Origin: a virus
IMG/VR virus record: IMGVR_UViG_3300035703_000405
Location: 1-23,963 of that record
Length of the DNA: 23,963 bases
Direction: 5' to 3' (one strand)
The position numbers were made by a program, and so were the translations under genes. Shown here one piece after another: positions 1-9,600 of the stretch (the stretch's first letter is position 1; every line of letters starts with the position of its first letter). The notes below the pieces were generated by a model. That model was not told the origin of the DNA. It ran no database searches and saw only the letters and a list, made by a program, of their open reading frames with translations.

Positions 1-315
1 GAGAATCTTTCTGAATGTATAAGCAGTCTCATTGAGCAGATATCTCAAATAAATTCTGAAATAGCAAATATATATAAAGTTTTATTAACTATCTGTACAG
101 CATTATCTTCGCATACACACGTTTCATCTCCTACTGGTGGACCAACTGCTCCATCTGTAGAATTAATACCTGCTCTATCAGCAACATCAACAGAAATATC
201 TGCACATTGTATATCTACTCAATTAATTCAGACTAATTTAGTTTTAACAAAATATAATTATTTAACAAAATTGTCTGAAAAATATATTAATAGTATATAT
301 CACAAACTGGACTAA
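1..315 (+). CDS. C-terminal end of a probable baseplate hub/spike-region protein (5' truncated)
   Basis: Reading frame 1 is open from the first base to a TAA at 313-315, so this is the last 104 codons of a gene that starts outside the window. The visible part has a helical stretch, then a Ser-His-Thr-His-Val-Ser-Ser-Pro-Thr-Gly-Gly-Pro segment near residues 38-50, then more helix. Short His-Thr-His plus Pro/Gly segments are common near the C-terminal ends of phage baseplate spike and hub proteins (gpV/gp45-like and related). That, and the position just before the baseplate wedge genes, suggests a baseplate centre protein. The function is inferred from a short motif and position only; the catalytic or spike part is not in view. 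The next ATG follows after three bases. Confidence 0.55.
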   Translation, partial: ENLSECISSLIEQISQINSEIANIYKVLLTICTALSSHTHVSSPTGGPTAPSVELIPALSATSTEISAHCISTQLIQTNLVLTKYNYLTKLSEKYINSIYHKLD

Positions 316-318
316 AAA

Positions 319-2091
319 ATGACAAATCCATTTTCAAAAAAGATAGCTAATAAATTAGCAACAAAAGCTGAAAAAAAATTAAAAATAGATGATGCTTTTA
401 AAAAGGTTGATGAAGAAATTGGCGACACAAATGCATGTTTTAATTCTAAAGTAAATGAAGCTCAAAATTTACAAGAACTACTGGACGCAGTTTCTGGTCT
501 AGATTTAGAAGTTTTGTTAACATTTTTTATTTTAAGACTTCAACAAGCCTCTTCTAAAGAGGATTTCGGAAGTTTTCTTGCTTATGGAAATCAGGCATTA
601 AGTTATTTTTCATGTGTATTTAATGAAAATTTAACAAAATATGATGGCTCTGTCACAAAAGCTTTAGATATAGATTTAGGATTAGTAATTGAAGAAATTG
701 CTCTTGATTTTTTTAAACAATTCAGAAAAACTGTAGAAAATACATTAGAGACATTAATATTAAAACTGATAAAAAATATATTTAATGATTTACTAAACTT
801 TGTCGATTGTGATAAAATTAACAAATGTGTTGTGCCTTGTGATCCAAAGTCTGAAGACAATCCTTATAAAAATATATTTGTAGGAATACTTTATAAAACA
901 GGAATTGAACCTACATTAAAGCTTGGCAAATTAATTGCTGATGAAGGCTTAGATGTTGAAGTATCAAAAGTAGAAGAAATATATAAAGATATAGAAAAGA
1001 AATTTTTACCTGAAGAATTAGATTGTTTATATAAAGGTATTAAATCTTCTAGTGCTATAGATTTAATTAAAAATATTATTAAAACTATTTTAGAAAAAGA
1101 TCCTGAACCTGAATTAACTCAGGTTATCGTTGATAATATTCCTGATTTATTTGAAGCAGTACCTATCGCAGCGAATGATCCTTCACAACCTAATCCTGTA
1201 AATCCTTGTGGCTTAATTTCTTTAGAAAATATAGCAAAATTAAGACTAATGCGTAGAGGATATACAGAAGAAGAAGCTCAACAGATTTTAGATCAAAAAG
1301 CAGAAGAAACTAAAAATAAATTACAAATTGTAGCAGAATTGCTTACAAATGCTTCTTTACTAAAAGAAGCAGTTGATGTAGGAAATTCTGATATAACAAA
1401 GACAGTAGTTAATAACGCTATAGATTTATTATTTAATTCATTAAATACAAATAAGACTTCAATTGTTCCTTTGAGTACAATTCTTTCTGTAACAGGAGAT
1501 GCATGTTTAGCATATTATTATATTACAAACATCTCGCTGCCTGATGAGATAAAAGAAAAATTTGAGTACGAAACTAAGCCAATGTCTTTGCCGGGTGATG
1601 CATTGGCTATTTTGTTTAATCCTAATTTTTATCAAAGATATAATCTACCAATTCAAAAAATTGACAACTATTCAGTTCAATATAGCAGCAATTCTGTGAT
1701 TAATTTTATATTAAATAATGAATCAAAATTTACATGTACAAAATATAAATTAATTGATTCCGTTCAACCATCAAATTCAATAGATTTAAAATATAATATA
1801 GAAAATATATATATTGAAAATAATGAAAGAAATGATGTATCCGATATTATTCAGTCACAAAATAATCCATTATTGTATCAATATATTTCTGTTGATACTG
1901 AGTCAATGTTTGTAAATTCATATCTAAATGTATCTAAATATATACAACAAGATTTAGATAAATTATTTTATTTTCAAGAATATTATATAGATAATATAAA
2001 TTCTGAATTAAATAAGAAAAAATATATAAATACGGATTATTTATCAATTGAAAATGATAAACAAGAACTGAAGGATAAATTAAATGTCTAA
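319..2091 (+). CDS. Uncharacterised helical phage virion protein, probably baseplate or tail
   Basis: This 590-residue protein is not assigned to a named family. It is mostly predicted helix, with no signal peptide or convincing membrane segment. A cysteine cluster lies at about residues 164-174 (C-x5-C-x3-C), with further cysteines at about 236 (Glu-Leu-Asp-Cys-Leu) and near 300 (Asn-Pro-Cys-Gly). The C-terminal 150 residues become rich in Asn, Tyr and Ser. From memory, large environmental phages carry structural proteins with similar Glu-Leu-Cys-Leu segments after a helical region, just upstream of gp25/gp6; this is a weak recollection, not a search result. The start at 319 lies three bases after the preceding stop and has no good Shine-Dalgarno, which suits translational coupling. 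The end overlaps the next gene by 8 bases. Confidence 0.8.
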   Translation: MTNPFSKKIANKLATKAEKKLKIDDAFKKVDEEIGDTNACFNSKVNEAQNLQELLDAVSGLDLEVLLTFFILRLQQASSKEDFGSFLAYGNQALSYFSCVFNENLTKYDGSVTKALDIDLGLVIEEIALDFFKQFRKTVENTLETLILKLIKNIFNDLLNFVDCDKINKCVVPCDPKSEDNPYKNIFVGILYKTGIEPTLKLGKLIADEGLDVEVSKVEEIYKDIEKKFLPEELDCLYKGIKSSSAIDLIKNIIKTILEKDPEPELTQVIVDNIPDLFEAVPIAANDPSQPNPVNPCGLISLENIAKLRLMRRGYTEEEAQQILDQKAEETKNKLQIVAELLTNASLLKEAVDVGNSDITKTVVNNAIDLLFNSLNTNKTSIVPLSTILSVTGDACLAYYYITNISLPDEIKEKFEYETKPMSLPGDALAILFNPNFYQRYNLPIQKIDNYSVQYSSNSVINFILNNESKFTCTKYKLIDSVQPSNSIDLKYNIENIYIENNERNDVSDIIQSQNNPLLYQYISVDTESMFVNSYLNVSKYIQQDLDKLFYFQEYYIDNINSELNKKKYINTDYLSIENDKQELKDKLNV

Positions 2092-3121
2092 TTTATACTT
2101 AAATTACAAAAACGAAACAACAAAGCAGTTAATAATATTATACACAAAAAGTTGCATATTAACTGAATATATACACTTATTTCCAATTATTTCAAGAATA
2201 AAATTTCCATCAAATTTATCAGATATATTAACAAGTAAATATTATGATGCAGTATCTGAATACATAGATAAACAACAATTTACAGATTTATGTGTTCAAT
2301 CCATTTCTCAGATAAATGCTTTAATTGAATTTGATGGATTAGATTATGTAAATATTGTTGATGATTTCCCTAATACTTTTGAAAAGTATAATTCTGTAGA
2401 ATCTAATAATACAACAACAACAGATGAATTTATATCTAGCGGATTATCTTCTAGATTTTTAGAAAACAAAATGTATGTCGAAAGATACTTCAGATTAAAA
2501 AATGTAGATCAGCAAAGTATTTATTTTAATCGCGAGGCTTTTCAAGGAGCTGTTAATATTAATTTATTTAAATCACATTTATTAGGAAATTTATCGTTAG
2601 GCTATACAGATCAAGAGTTTTTTAGTTTAGTTCCTGAAATAAATATAGGTGTAAGATTAGTGTCAAACCCTGTGATAAATTCAATAGACAAACAACTTTT
2701 GTACAATGCTATTGCGTCACAGGATATTTCTAAAAAAGAAAAATTAAATGCCATAAGACTACATTCAGAAAATGAACAATTTTTTTATTTTCCAATAAAA
2801 CTTGCAGATGTTGAATATAATTTATTTAATTTTTGCGACAAAACAATGCAATCAATTATTGATTTTATAGATTCCGAAAGTTTTGACGCAATTATTTCTT
2901 TAATAACCAAGACTTTGTGGTCCAACAATAATTTTAAAAAATTATTTGAATATCATATTCCAATACAAATTTTGCAGCCTGTATTGTTAGAGAACATGAA
3001 AGATAAATATAAATTATTAAAGAGTGTATATGATAAAAATTTACAATATAGTAATTTAAATACAATAATAATTAATTTGATAGATAAGATACAAAACCTT
3101 GAGGACCCTACTAGACTATGA
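2084..3121 (+). CDS. Uncharacterised phage structural protein upstream of gp25
   Basis: This 345-residue protein is of unknown function. It shows mixed helix and strand, a Thr/Asn run at about residues 107-113, and a segment 'VERYFRL' near 132-138 followed by a region with 'GVRLVSNP'. There is no signal peptide or membrane helix. An AAGGA at 2071-2075, 8 bases before the ATG, supports the start. The gene overlaps its upstream neighbour by 8 bases and the gp25-like gene by 4 (ATGA), so it is tightly coupled to the baseplate wedge genes. By position it could be a wedge component, for instance in the place of gp53, or the C-terminal half of a larger protein split from the upstream gene; neither is shown by a motif. 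Confidence 0.8.
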   Translation: MSNLYLNYKNETTKQLIILYTKSCILTEYIHLFPIISRIKFPSNLSDILTSKYYDAVSEYIDKQQFTDLCVQSISQINALIEFDGLDYVNIVDDFPNTFEKYNSVESNNTTTTDEFISSGLSSRFLENKMYVERYFRLKNVDQQSIYFNREAFQGAVNINLFKSHLLGNLSLGYTDQEFFSLVPEINIGVRLVSNPVINSIDKQLLYNAIASQDISKKEKLNAIRLHSENEQFFYFPIKLADVEYNLFNFCDKTMQSIIDFIDSESFDAIISLITKTLWSNNNFKKLFEYHIPIQILQPVLLENMKDKYKLLKSVYDKNLQYSNLNTIIINLIDKIQNLEDPTRL

Positions 3122-3495
3122 ATCCAGGTATAAACATAAAACTTCCTCTAACATATGACAGCTCAGATGGTCCATATAAAACAAATAAGAGTGTAGTAGA
3201 CGCAATAAATCAAAATTTATATGTTTTGTTTAAAACTGCTCCTGGCGAAAGAATAATGAATACAGATTATGGTATAGGTATAAACAAGTATTTATTTGAA
3301 AATTTTACTCCATCTTTAGCAGACAGGATGAAACAAGATATACGTTCTCAAATTAAAAAATATATAAAAGGATTACAGGTTCAAGAGCTAGAAGTAGTTC
3401 AATTACCAAATGAAAATAATGTAATCAGAATTGCTTTATTTTATTCAATTCCTTCTTTAAATATAGATAGTTTGTTTACAATTGTAGCAAGCTAA
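3118..3495 (+). CDS. 25: Baseplate wedge protein, gp25-like
   Basis: This 125-residue protein matches the gp25/gpW-type baseplate wedge family in length (T4 gp25 is 132 residues) and layout. It has an N-terminal segment with Val-Val-Asp-Ala-Ile-Asn-Gln-Asn helix, the hallmark turn Pro-Gly-Glu-Arg-Ile-Met-Asn-Thr-Asp-Tyr-Gly-Ile-Gly at 42-54, then Lys-Tyr-Leu-Phe-Glu at 57-61, and a C-terminal helix-strand-strand ending. In T4-like phages gp25 sits in the inner wedge with gp6 and gp53 and helps trigger sheath contraction. The Glu-Pro-Arg triad usual after the main helix is not recognisable here: the equivalent place, near residues 86-91, reads Leu-Gln-Val-Gln-Glu-Leu. The ATG overlaps the previous stop as ATGA, with GAGGA at 3101-3105. 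The gp6-like gene follows after 13 bases, which supports the call. Confidence 0.9.
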   Translation: MNPGINIKLPLTYDSSDGPYKTNKSVVDAINQNLYVLFKTAPGERIMNTDYGIGINKYLFENFTPSLADRMKQDIRSQIKKYIKGLQVQELEVVQLPNENNVIRIALFYSIPSLNIDSLFTIVAS

Positions 3496-3500
3496 TAGGA
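3496..3500 (+). promoter_or_regulatory. Ribosome binding site of the gp6-like gene
   Basis: TAGGA, 8 bases before the ATG at 3509, follows the gp25 TAA directly, so the sequence reads TAATAGGA. It gives both a tandem in-frame stop (TAA TAG) and the Shine-Dalgarno. The same TAATAGGAG arrangement recurs at 21115-21123. Confidence 0.7.
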
Positions 3501-3508
3501 AAAAAAAC

Positions 3509-5272
3509 ATGTCAAGTAAATTAATAAATTATACAAATAAAGATTATAATTCTATAAGAAATTTTCTAATTGAACACATTAGACAGTTTTATCCAACAAC
3601 TTATAAAGACTTTACAGATTCAAGTTTTGGAGCAATGACTGTTGATTTAATGTCTTTAATTGGCGATACTCTTTCTTTTTATATAGACTATCAAGCAAAT
3701 GAATCAATACTTGATACAGCTAGAGATTTAAATAATATAATTAAACTTGCAAAAGAAAAAGGATGGAAAGATACCGGCAAACAATCTGCTTATGGCGAGA
3801 TTGATTTGTATATTTTAGTTCCAGCAGATCCTGTTGGCGAACCTGATACATCTTATATGCCAATACTGCAAAAAGATAGCTCATTCTCTGTTAGAGATAC
3901 AAATGCATCATTTTTGTTATTAGAAGATGTTGATTTTTCTAAAGATGACGTCAAAAAGGTTGTAGCAAAAGTTGATTCAAATGGAATGCCATCTTTCTTT
4001 GCTTTAAAAGCAAAAGGAAAAGTTATATCTGGCGCAAAATATGTTCAAACAGAAGCTGTAACAACATTTCAGAATTATTTAAAAGTAAGAATATCAAATC
4101 AGTTATTGTCAGAAATAATATCAGTAACAGATTCAAATGGTAATGAATATCATCAAGTTGATTATTTAACTCAAAATGTTGTGTATAAATATGTAAAAAA
4201 TACTGGTTCTAATTCTGATTTGGTTCCATATGTTTTATCTAAAGTATATGCTCCAAGAAGATTTGTTATAGAAAATAATGATGGATTTTACTACCTTGTA
4301 TTTGGAAATGGTTCGGTAGATTCTGTAACTGATCCAAGAAATTTAGTGTTAGATTTTGACAGCAGAAGATATGTTCAGGAAAAGAAAATAGATCCTAAAA
4401 ACATAATACAAAGTGATAAATTCGGAATATCTCCTGTTAATACAACATTAAGTATAGTATATAGAGCGAACAATGTCAAAAACATAGGTGCATCCTCAAG
4501 AGGATTAAGTAGAGTTTTAAATTCTAATTTTATCTTTCCACAAGAAGGAATAAGTTTATCAAAAAGAAATTCAGTAATTTCTTCATTAGAAATAGAAAAT
4601 GAAAATCCAATCGCTTCCATTGAACAAACAATGACAAGCGAAGAAATAAAGAACAGAGCATATGGCGTTCATAGCGCACAAGATAGAGCGGTAACAAAAG
4701 AAGATTATATAACAATGTGTTATGCTATGGACCCAAAGTTTGGAGTAATAAAGAGAGCAGATATTCAGCAAGACACAAATTCATTTAAGAGAAATCTAAA
4801 CCTTTATGTATGCGGAATAGATTCTGAAGAGAAATTGTGTGCATGTCCAGACATTTTGAAACAAAATCTTAAAACATGGTTAATGTCTAAAAAGATGATA
4901 AATGATACAATAGACATTATAAATGCAAAAATTATTAATTTATATATTGAATTTACAGTAGACACATCGTTTCAGGACAAAAACTTTGTTTTTCAAAAAT
5001 GTATAAATAAATTATCAGAGTTATATGCAGAAAAATTTGATATAGGACAATCTTTTTCTGTGAGCCAAATATACAAGACTTTAAATTTAATACCAGAAGT
5101 AATTGATTGTAAAAAAGTTAAAGTCAAAATTAGAGATGGATATGGATATGCATCAACTAATTTTGATGTAAATCAGAATTTCAGTCCAGATGGTGATTAT
5201 ATATATTGTCCAAAAGATTCTATATTTGAAATCAAATATATTGAAAACGATATAGTGGGAACAGTAATATGA
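3509..5272 (+). CDS. 6: Baseplate wedge protein, gp6-like
   Basis: This 587-residue protein is a gp6-type baseplate wedge subunit (T4 gp6 is 660 residues). It shows the family's N-terminal signature: Ile-Asn-Tyr-Thr-Asn-Lys-Asp-Tyr at 6-13, Tyr-Lys-Asp-Phe-Thr-Asp-Ser-Ser-Phe-Gly at 32-41, and Gly-Asp-Thr-Leu-Ser-Phe-Tyr-Ile-Asp-Tyr-Gln at 52-62. The second landmark, at about 383-402, is Ala-Tyr-Gly...Ala-Gln-Asp-Arg-Ala-Val-Thr-Lys-Glu-Asp-Tyr, the most conserved stretch of the gp6/baseplate-J-like group, followed by Phe-Gly-Val-Ile-Lys-Arg-Ala. In T4, gp6 dimers join the wedges into the inner baseplate ring and change shape during contraction. A TAGGA 8 bases upstream supports the start. 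The end overlaps the next gene by ATGA. Lying next to a gp25-like gene, this is the most secure call in the window. Confidence 0.95.
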   Translation: MSSKLINYTNKDYNSIRNFLIEHIRQFYPTTYKDFTDSSFGAMTVDLMSLIGDTLSFYIDYQANESILDTARDLNNIIKLAKEKGWKDTGKQSAYGEIDLYILVPADPVGEPDTSYMPILQKDSSFSVRDTNASFLLLEDVDFSKDDVKKVVAKVDSNGMPSFFALKAKGKVISGAKYVQTEAVTTFQNYLKVRISNQLLSEIISVTDSNGNEYHQVDYLTQNVVYKYVKNTGSNSDLVPYVLSKVYAPRRFVIENNDGFYYLVFGNGSVDSVTDPRNLVLDFDSRRYVQEKKIDPKNIIQSDKFGISPVNTTLSIVYRANNVKNIGASSRGLSRVLNSNFIFPQEGISLSKRNSVISSLEIENENPIASIEQTMTSEEIKNRAYGVHSAQDRAVTKEDYITMCYAMDPKFGVIKRADIQQDTNSFKRNLNLYVCGIDSEEKLCACPDILKQNLKTWLMSKKMINDTIDIINAKIINLYIEFTVDTSFQDKNFVFQKCINKLSELYAEKFDIGQSFSVSQIYKTLNLIPEVIDCKKVKVKIRDGYGYASTNFDVNQNFSPDGDYIYCPKDSIFEIKYIENDIVGTVI

Positions 5273-6681
5273 TAAAAAGATACTTTGCTACAAAAGATGC
5301 TCAAATAACAAATGCCAGAGATACATCTTTCCTTAGATCTGGAACTCTGTCCAACATGGGACTTTCAGATTCAGGAGAGATATTTTCTTTATATAATGTA
5401 ACTGGCTTCGAAGAAGATGTTTCAAAAAATGATAAATCTAGATTGCTATTTCAGTTTGATATTGCCTCCATGCAAGCGGATACAGACATTCCTGCATCTA
5501 GAACAAAATATTATTTAAGATTATTTAACGTCAAACATGATGAATCATTGCCTAGAAATTTTACATTAAAAGTTCATCCTTTAACTACTCAATGGACAGA
5601 AGGATATGGATTAGATATTGACAATTATTTAGATTTAGGCGCTGTTAACTGGATATCTGCATCGGAAGGAAGTGCATGGAGCACAGCGGGTGGAGATTTT
5701 GACGCAAATACATCAGTGTCTCAATTGTTTACTCTTGGGTATGAAGATTTAGAGATAGACATGACATCTATAGTTGCATTATGGCAGTCATCTAGTATTC
5801 CAAATTATGGAGTAATTGTTAAGCTTCAAAACTCAGAAGAACAAGATGATCAAAACTTCTACAAGAAAATGTTCTCAATGAGAGGTACTGAATATTGGTT
5901 CAGTAGACCTTGTATAGAAGCAAGATGGAATGATTTTATTTTTGATGACAGAAATAATTCATATTCTAGTTCAATTCTTGCATCAAATGATGATAATACT
6001 AATACAATTTATTTTTATAATAAAATAAGAGGTCAACTGTCTGACATCCCATCAATAGGTCAGGGCAATGTTTATGTATCATTTTATTCCTCATCTACTG
6101 GCACAGGAAGCTTTGTGACTTCGGCAACTGGTACATGGGTATCAACTGGTATATATAAAGCACAATTTTCAGCGTATTATGAAGGTACACTGTATGATAG
6201 ATGGCACAACAATAGTCCAATACAGCATCCTACACAACCTTTTTATACAAATTCAATTTATATGAAAAACTTTTTAGATGATTATTATACATCTAATGAA
6301 GAATTTATACTTTCTATGCCTAATTTAAAACCATTTTATCATACAAATGATAAAGTTAGATTAGATTTGTTTACAAGAAAAAGAAATTGGCAACCAACTG
6401 TATATACATCAGTTGTTGCAGAGCCTGAAAAAGAATATATTAAAAAAGCTTATTATCAAATAAAAAGAACAGTTGATGATAAGATTGTTATACCATTTGC
6501 AACAGGCACAATAGAGTACACAAGATTGTCATATGATAAAGATGGTAATTATTTTAATTTAAATATGAATTTATTTGAACCAGATTTTCAATATGAAATA
6601 AGTTATATCTTTGATATAGAAGGCAAAAAAACTTTGCAAAAAGATAAATTTAAATTTAGAATTAACAAAGAAATAACATAA
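5269..6681 (+). CDS. DNRLRE-like baseplate/tail surface protein
   Basis: This 470-residue protein has an N-terminal domain (about 4-220) resembling DNRLRE domains, beta-rich modules of cell-wall and surface proteins. Visible landmarks are Lys-Asp-Ala-Gln-Ile-Thr-Asn (9-15), Arg-Leu-Leu-Phe-Gln-Phe-Asp (58-64), Trp-Thr-Glu-Gly-Tyr-Gly-Leu-Asp (109-116), Gly-Ala-Val-Asn-Trp (124-128), Asp-Met-Thr-Ser-Ile-Val (164-169) and Pro-Asn-Tyr-Gly-Val (178-182). The C-terminal half is beta-rich with many Ser/Thr/Tyr residues and may hold Ig-like domains. No signal peptide or membrane segment is seen, which fits a virion part rather than a secreted protein. It starts inside the gp6-like stop (ATGA), after GGGA at 5257-5260, and lies where T4 has gp7 and gp8, so a wedge-periphery or host-binding role is plausible. 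The domain call is by eye. Confidence 0.7.
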   Translation: MIKRYFATKDAQITNARDTSFLRSGTLSNMGLSDSGEIFSLYNVTGFEEDVSKNDKSRLLFQFDIASMQADTDIPASRTKYYLRLFNVKHDESLPRNFTLKVHPLTTQWTEGYGLDIDNYLDLGAVNWISASEGSAWSTAGGDFDANTSVSQLFTLGYEDLEIDMTSIVALWQSSSIPNYGVIVKLQNSEEQDDQNFYKKMFSMRGTEYWFSRPCIEARWNDFIFDDRNNSYSSSILASNDDNTNTIYFYNKIRGQLSDIPSIGQGNVYVSFYSSSTGTGSFVTSATGTWVSTGIYKAQFSAYYEGTLYDRWHNNSPIQHPTQPFYTNSIYMKNFLDDYYTSNEEFILSMPNLKPFYHTNDKVRLDLFTRKRNWQPTVYTSVVAEPEKEYIKKAYYQIKRTVDDKIVIPFATGTIEYTRLSYDKDGNYFNLNMNLFEPDFQYEISYIFDIEGKKTLQKDKFKFRINKEIT

Positions 6682-6693
6682 GGAAAATAATAT

Positions 6694-9600
6694 ATGAGCA
6701 TAAAAAATTTATTTACAAACGCTGGAACAGTAGTATCAAATAAGTCTTTATCTGATGTAACATCTTCTCTTGGACTAGAGAGTTATGGAGTTATATCCTC
6801 TTCTTATTCCAGATATAATCTTTTGCTTCCTGATTTAAATTTTCAAGATCCTGCTGAATTTGCTAAATATGGTTCAGCAGAAAAATATTATGAAAATTCT
6901 ATCAAAAAAATTGCTCAAACATATCCTTATGACGGCTCAAAAAAGCAAAAATTAGAATGGAGAAATAACTGCTCATATTTAGATTTATATCTATTTGAAA
7001 ATGAATATCCAAGACATACAGGTTCAATAACAATTGGCAAAAACTTTGGAACATCATCTGTAAAAAATAATGGTTATTACGAAACTCCTACAAGAACAGA
7101 GTATATAAAAGTTAATCCAGGACTTTCAACTGGCTCTATATACGATGAAGATAAAGATAGAAGAACTTCATTTTCATTTAATAGCGAAAAAGGATTTTGT
7201 GTTGAATTTTATATGAATCCTAATACATGGAGTGCAGATTTAGCTACTGCAACATTCCAGGTTGTATTAAATGCTGGTGCATTATCTTCTGAAACAACAT
7301 CTAGTGTTGCATTTCCTGATGGTGGATTTCAATTTTTAATCGCTGTAAATACCACAGATTTATTAGTAGGAATGGAAGATGGCAATACTGTATCATATAT
7401 AACATATCCTAATGCATTTAGTTATAATAAATGGAATAGATACAGTGTAAATTTCCATTCTGGCGGCACTGTAGATATATGGAAAGACGGTTCAAAGGTA
7501 AAATCAGATACATTTGCCTCTAATCATTGGCCGTATATTCCTGTTCACATGAAGTTATCAGGAACAATTGGAGCATTTTGCGGCTTTCCTTATGGAACAT
7601 GGTATTCAAATGGAGCAAGAATTGGATGGAACAAATTCTCTGGTTCACTGGATGATTTTAGATTTTGGAGAGAAGCAAGAACTGATAAAGAGATAGCATC
7701 TAATTGGTTTTGCAGTGTTGACGGTGGATATGATTCTGATGAACAGTTAACTCCCAAAATGGGATGGTATTATAAGTTCAACGAAAGCACAGTCGGAACT
7801 GCATCTATTGATGCTAACATTTTAGATTATTCAGGCAGAAGAAATCATGCAACATGGATTGGATATCAATCTGGTTCAAGACTTGATTATTCTCCAATGA
7901 TAAATGAGTTTAGAGATCCAATATTACATTTGTCATCTTCAAGGGTATATTCATTTCTTTCTGAAAAGATGTTATCAGGAAAAGATTATGATATACAAAA
8001 TAATGGAGCTATAATAAATAACCTGCCTTCTTTCTTGAAAGATGAAGACTCTGATAATCATTATGCAAATTTTACACAGATAATTGCATCAATGTTTGAT
8101 TCATTTTGGCTTGAAATTAAATCTTTAACAAGTTTGAAAGATTCATCTTATTTTTCTTCAGGTTCTTTGCATTCTGATATACTATTAAAACTTATTAATT
8201 CAAGCGGAATAGAGCTTAATAGTATATTTGATGGATATTCTTTGAAAGAGTTAATAGAAGGAAAAAATGATTTATTTAGTTTTGAAACAGAGATAGAAAA
8301 AATAAAACAAGTTGTATATAAAAATATATACAATAATCTTTCTTACATATTCAAGTCAAAAGGCACTGAAAAATCAATAAAATCAGTTTTCAGATCTTTT
8401 GGTGTAGATGATGATGTTATTAAAATAAAATCATATGTAAAAGAAGGTAAGTTAGAAATCGATGGTTCAAAAACTATTGACACAGTAAGAAGAAAAAATG
8501 TTTTAGATTTATTTGGCAAAACAGATGAACAGAACATGAATGGCACAGTATTTTTAAAATATTGTCCAGATATATCTGGTTCTGCAAATTATTTAACAAA
8601 TTCTATAGATTCAGAAACTAACAAAAAATATATTAAAGATAAAACATTTGAAGCAAATATATTATTTCCATACAAATATCCATTTTCGGATCAAAACCAT
8701 GTCTTTTTGAATCAAAATGATTTGTCAGCATCACTGTTTGGCTTTGTACAGGTTAATGATTCTATATCTTTAACATCTGAAGATTCTACATGGCACGCAG
8801 ACCCTTATAGACTAAACGTATTTGCTGTTCAAAGAGATAGATACTCAAAGGATGCAAAATTTGTATTTATATTAACTGGTTCAAATTATAATAGAATATA
8901 TACTGAAACTCAATGGTATGAAAATGTATATGATAATACCAAGTGGACATTTGGATTAAAATTTTATGATTCAAATCAATATGCACATTCAGGTTTATTT
9001 GCTCATACCACTTCTTTTGACATATTGGCTTTTCAAGAAGAATCAGGTATTATACTTAATTCATTTTCTTCTTCTTTTGATTTGTATTACACTGGATCAT
9101 CTTATGAATACAATACATTTCTTAAAGGCAAAACAAAACCATATATAGGAGCATTAAGAACTAATTTTACAGGAACTTTGCTATATCCAACACAAGCAAA
9201 GTTTTATAATCTTAAAGTTTGGAATACAAAACTATCTGATGAAAATATAAAAAGACATTCTTATGATATGCATAATTTTGGAACATTTAGTTCTTCATGG
9301 AACGCATATAACATTGAAGATGTGCTTCGAGACTCAAACAATCTTCCAAAAGAATATTTTCCAAAAGCAGAAACATTAGTTATAAATTGGGACTTTGAAA
9401 AAGAATATGTTCCAAATCAAAGCGGATATTTCACTGTTTCATCTTTTAGAAGTGGTTCCGTTTATCAACCATCAAATATATTTTATGCAAGTAATAGATA
9501 TAACTATGCAGGCATAGGTTCTAATTTTAATTATAGTGCTACTGTAATCGAAAAAGCACATGCAATTGAGCAGAAGAATAAGATGCCAACTGATTATCAT

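Noticed and set aside
3493-3498. Lack of TAG as a sole stop codon, hinting at TAG recoding as in some large phages.
   Set aside because: All genes are full length under the standard code, tandem TAATAG at 3493 and 21115 is explained by the AGGA ribosome site, and fifteen stops in an AT-rich genome are too few to judge.
8966-9148. Plus-strand 60-codon frame inside the LamG-like gene, and a similar one at 20765-20962.
   Set aside because: Both are out-of-frame shadows of long genes without ribosome sites; the hydrophobic look of the first reflects shifted reading of AT-rich DNA.
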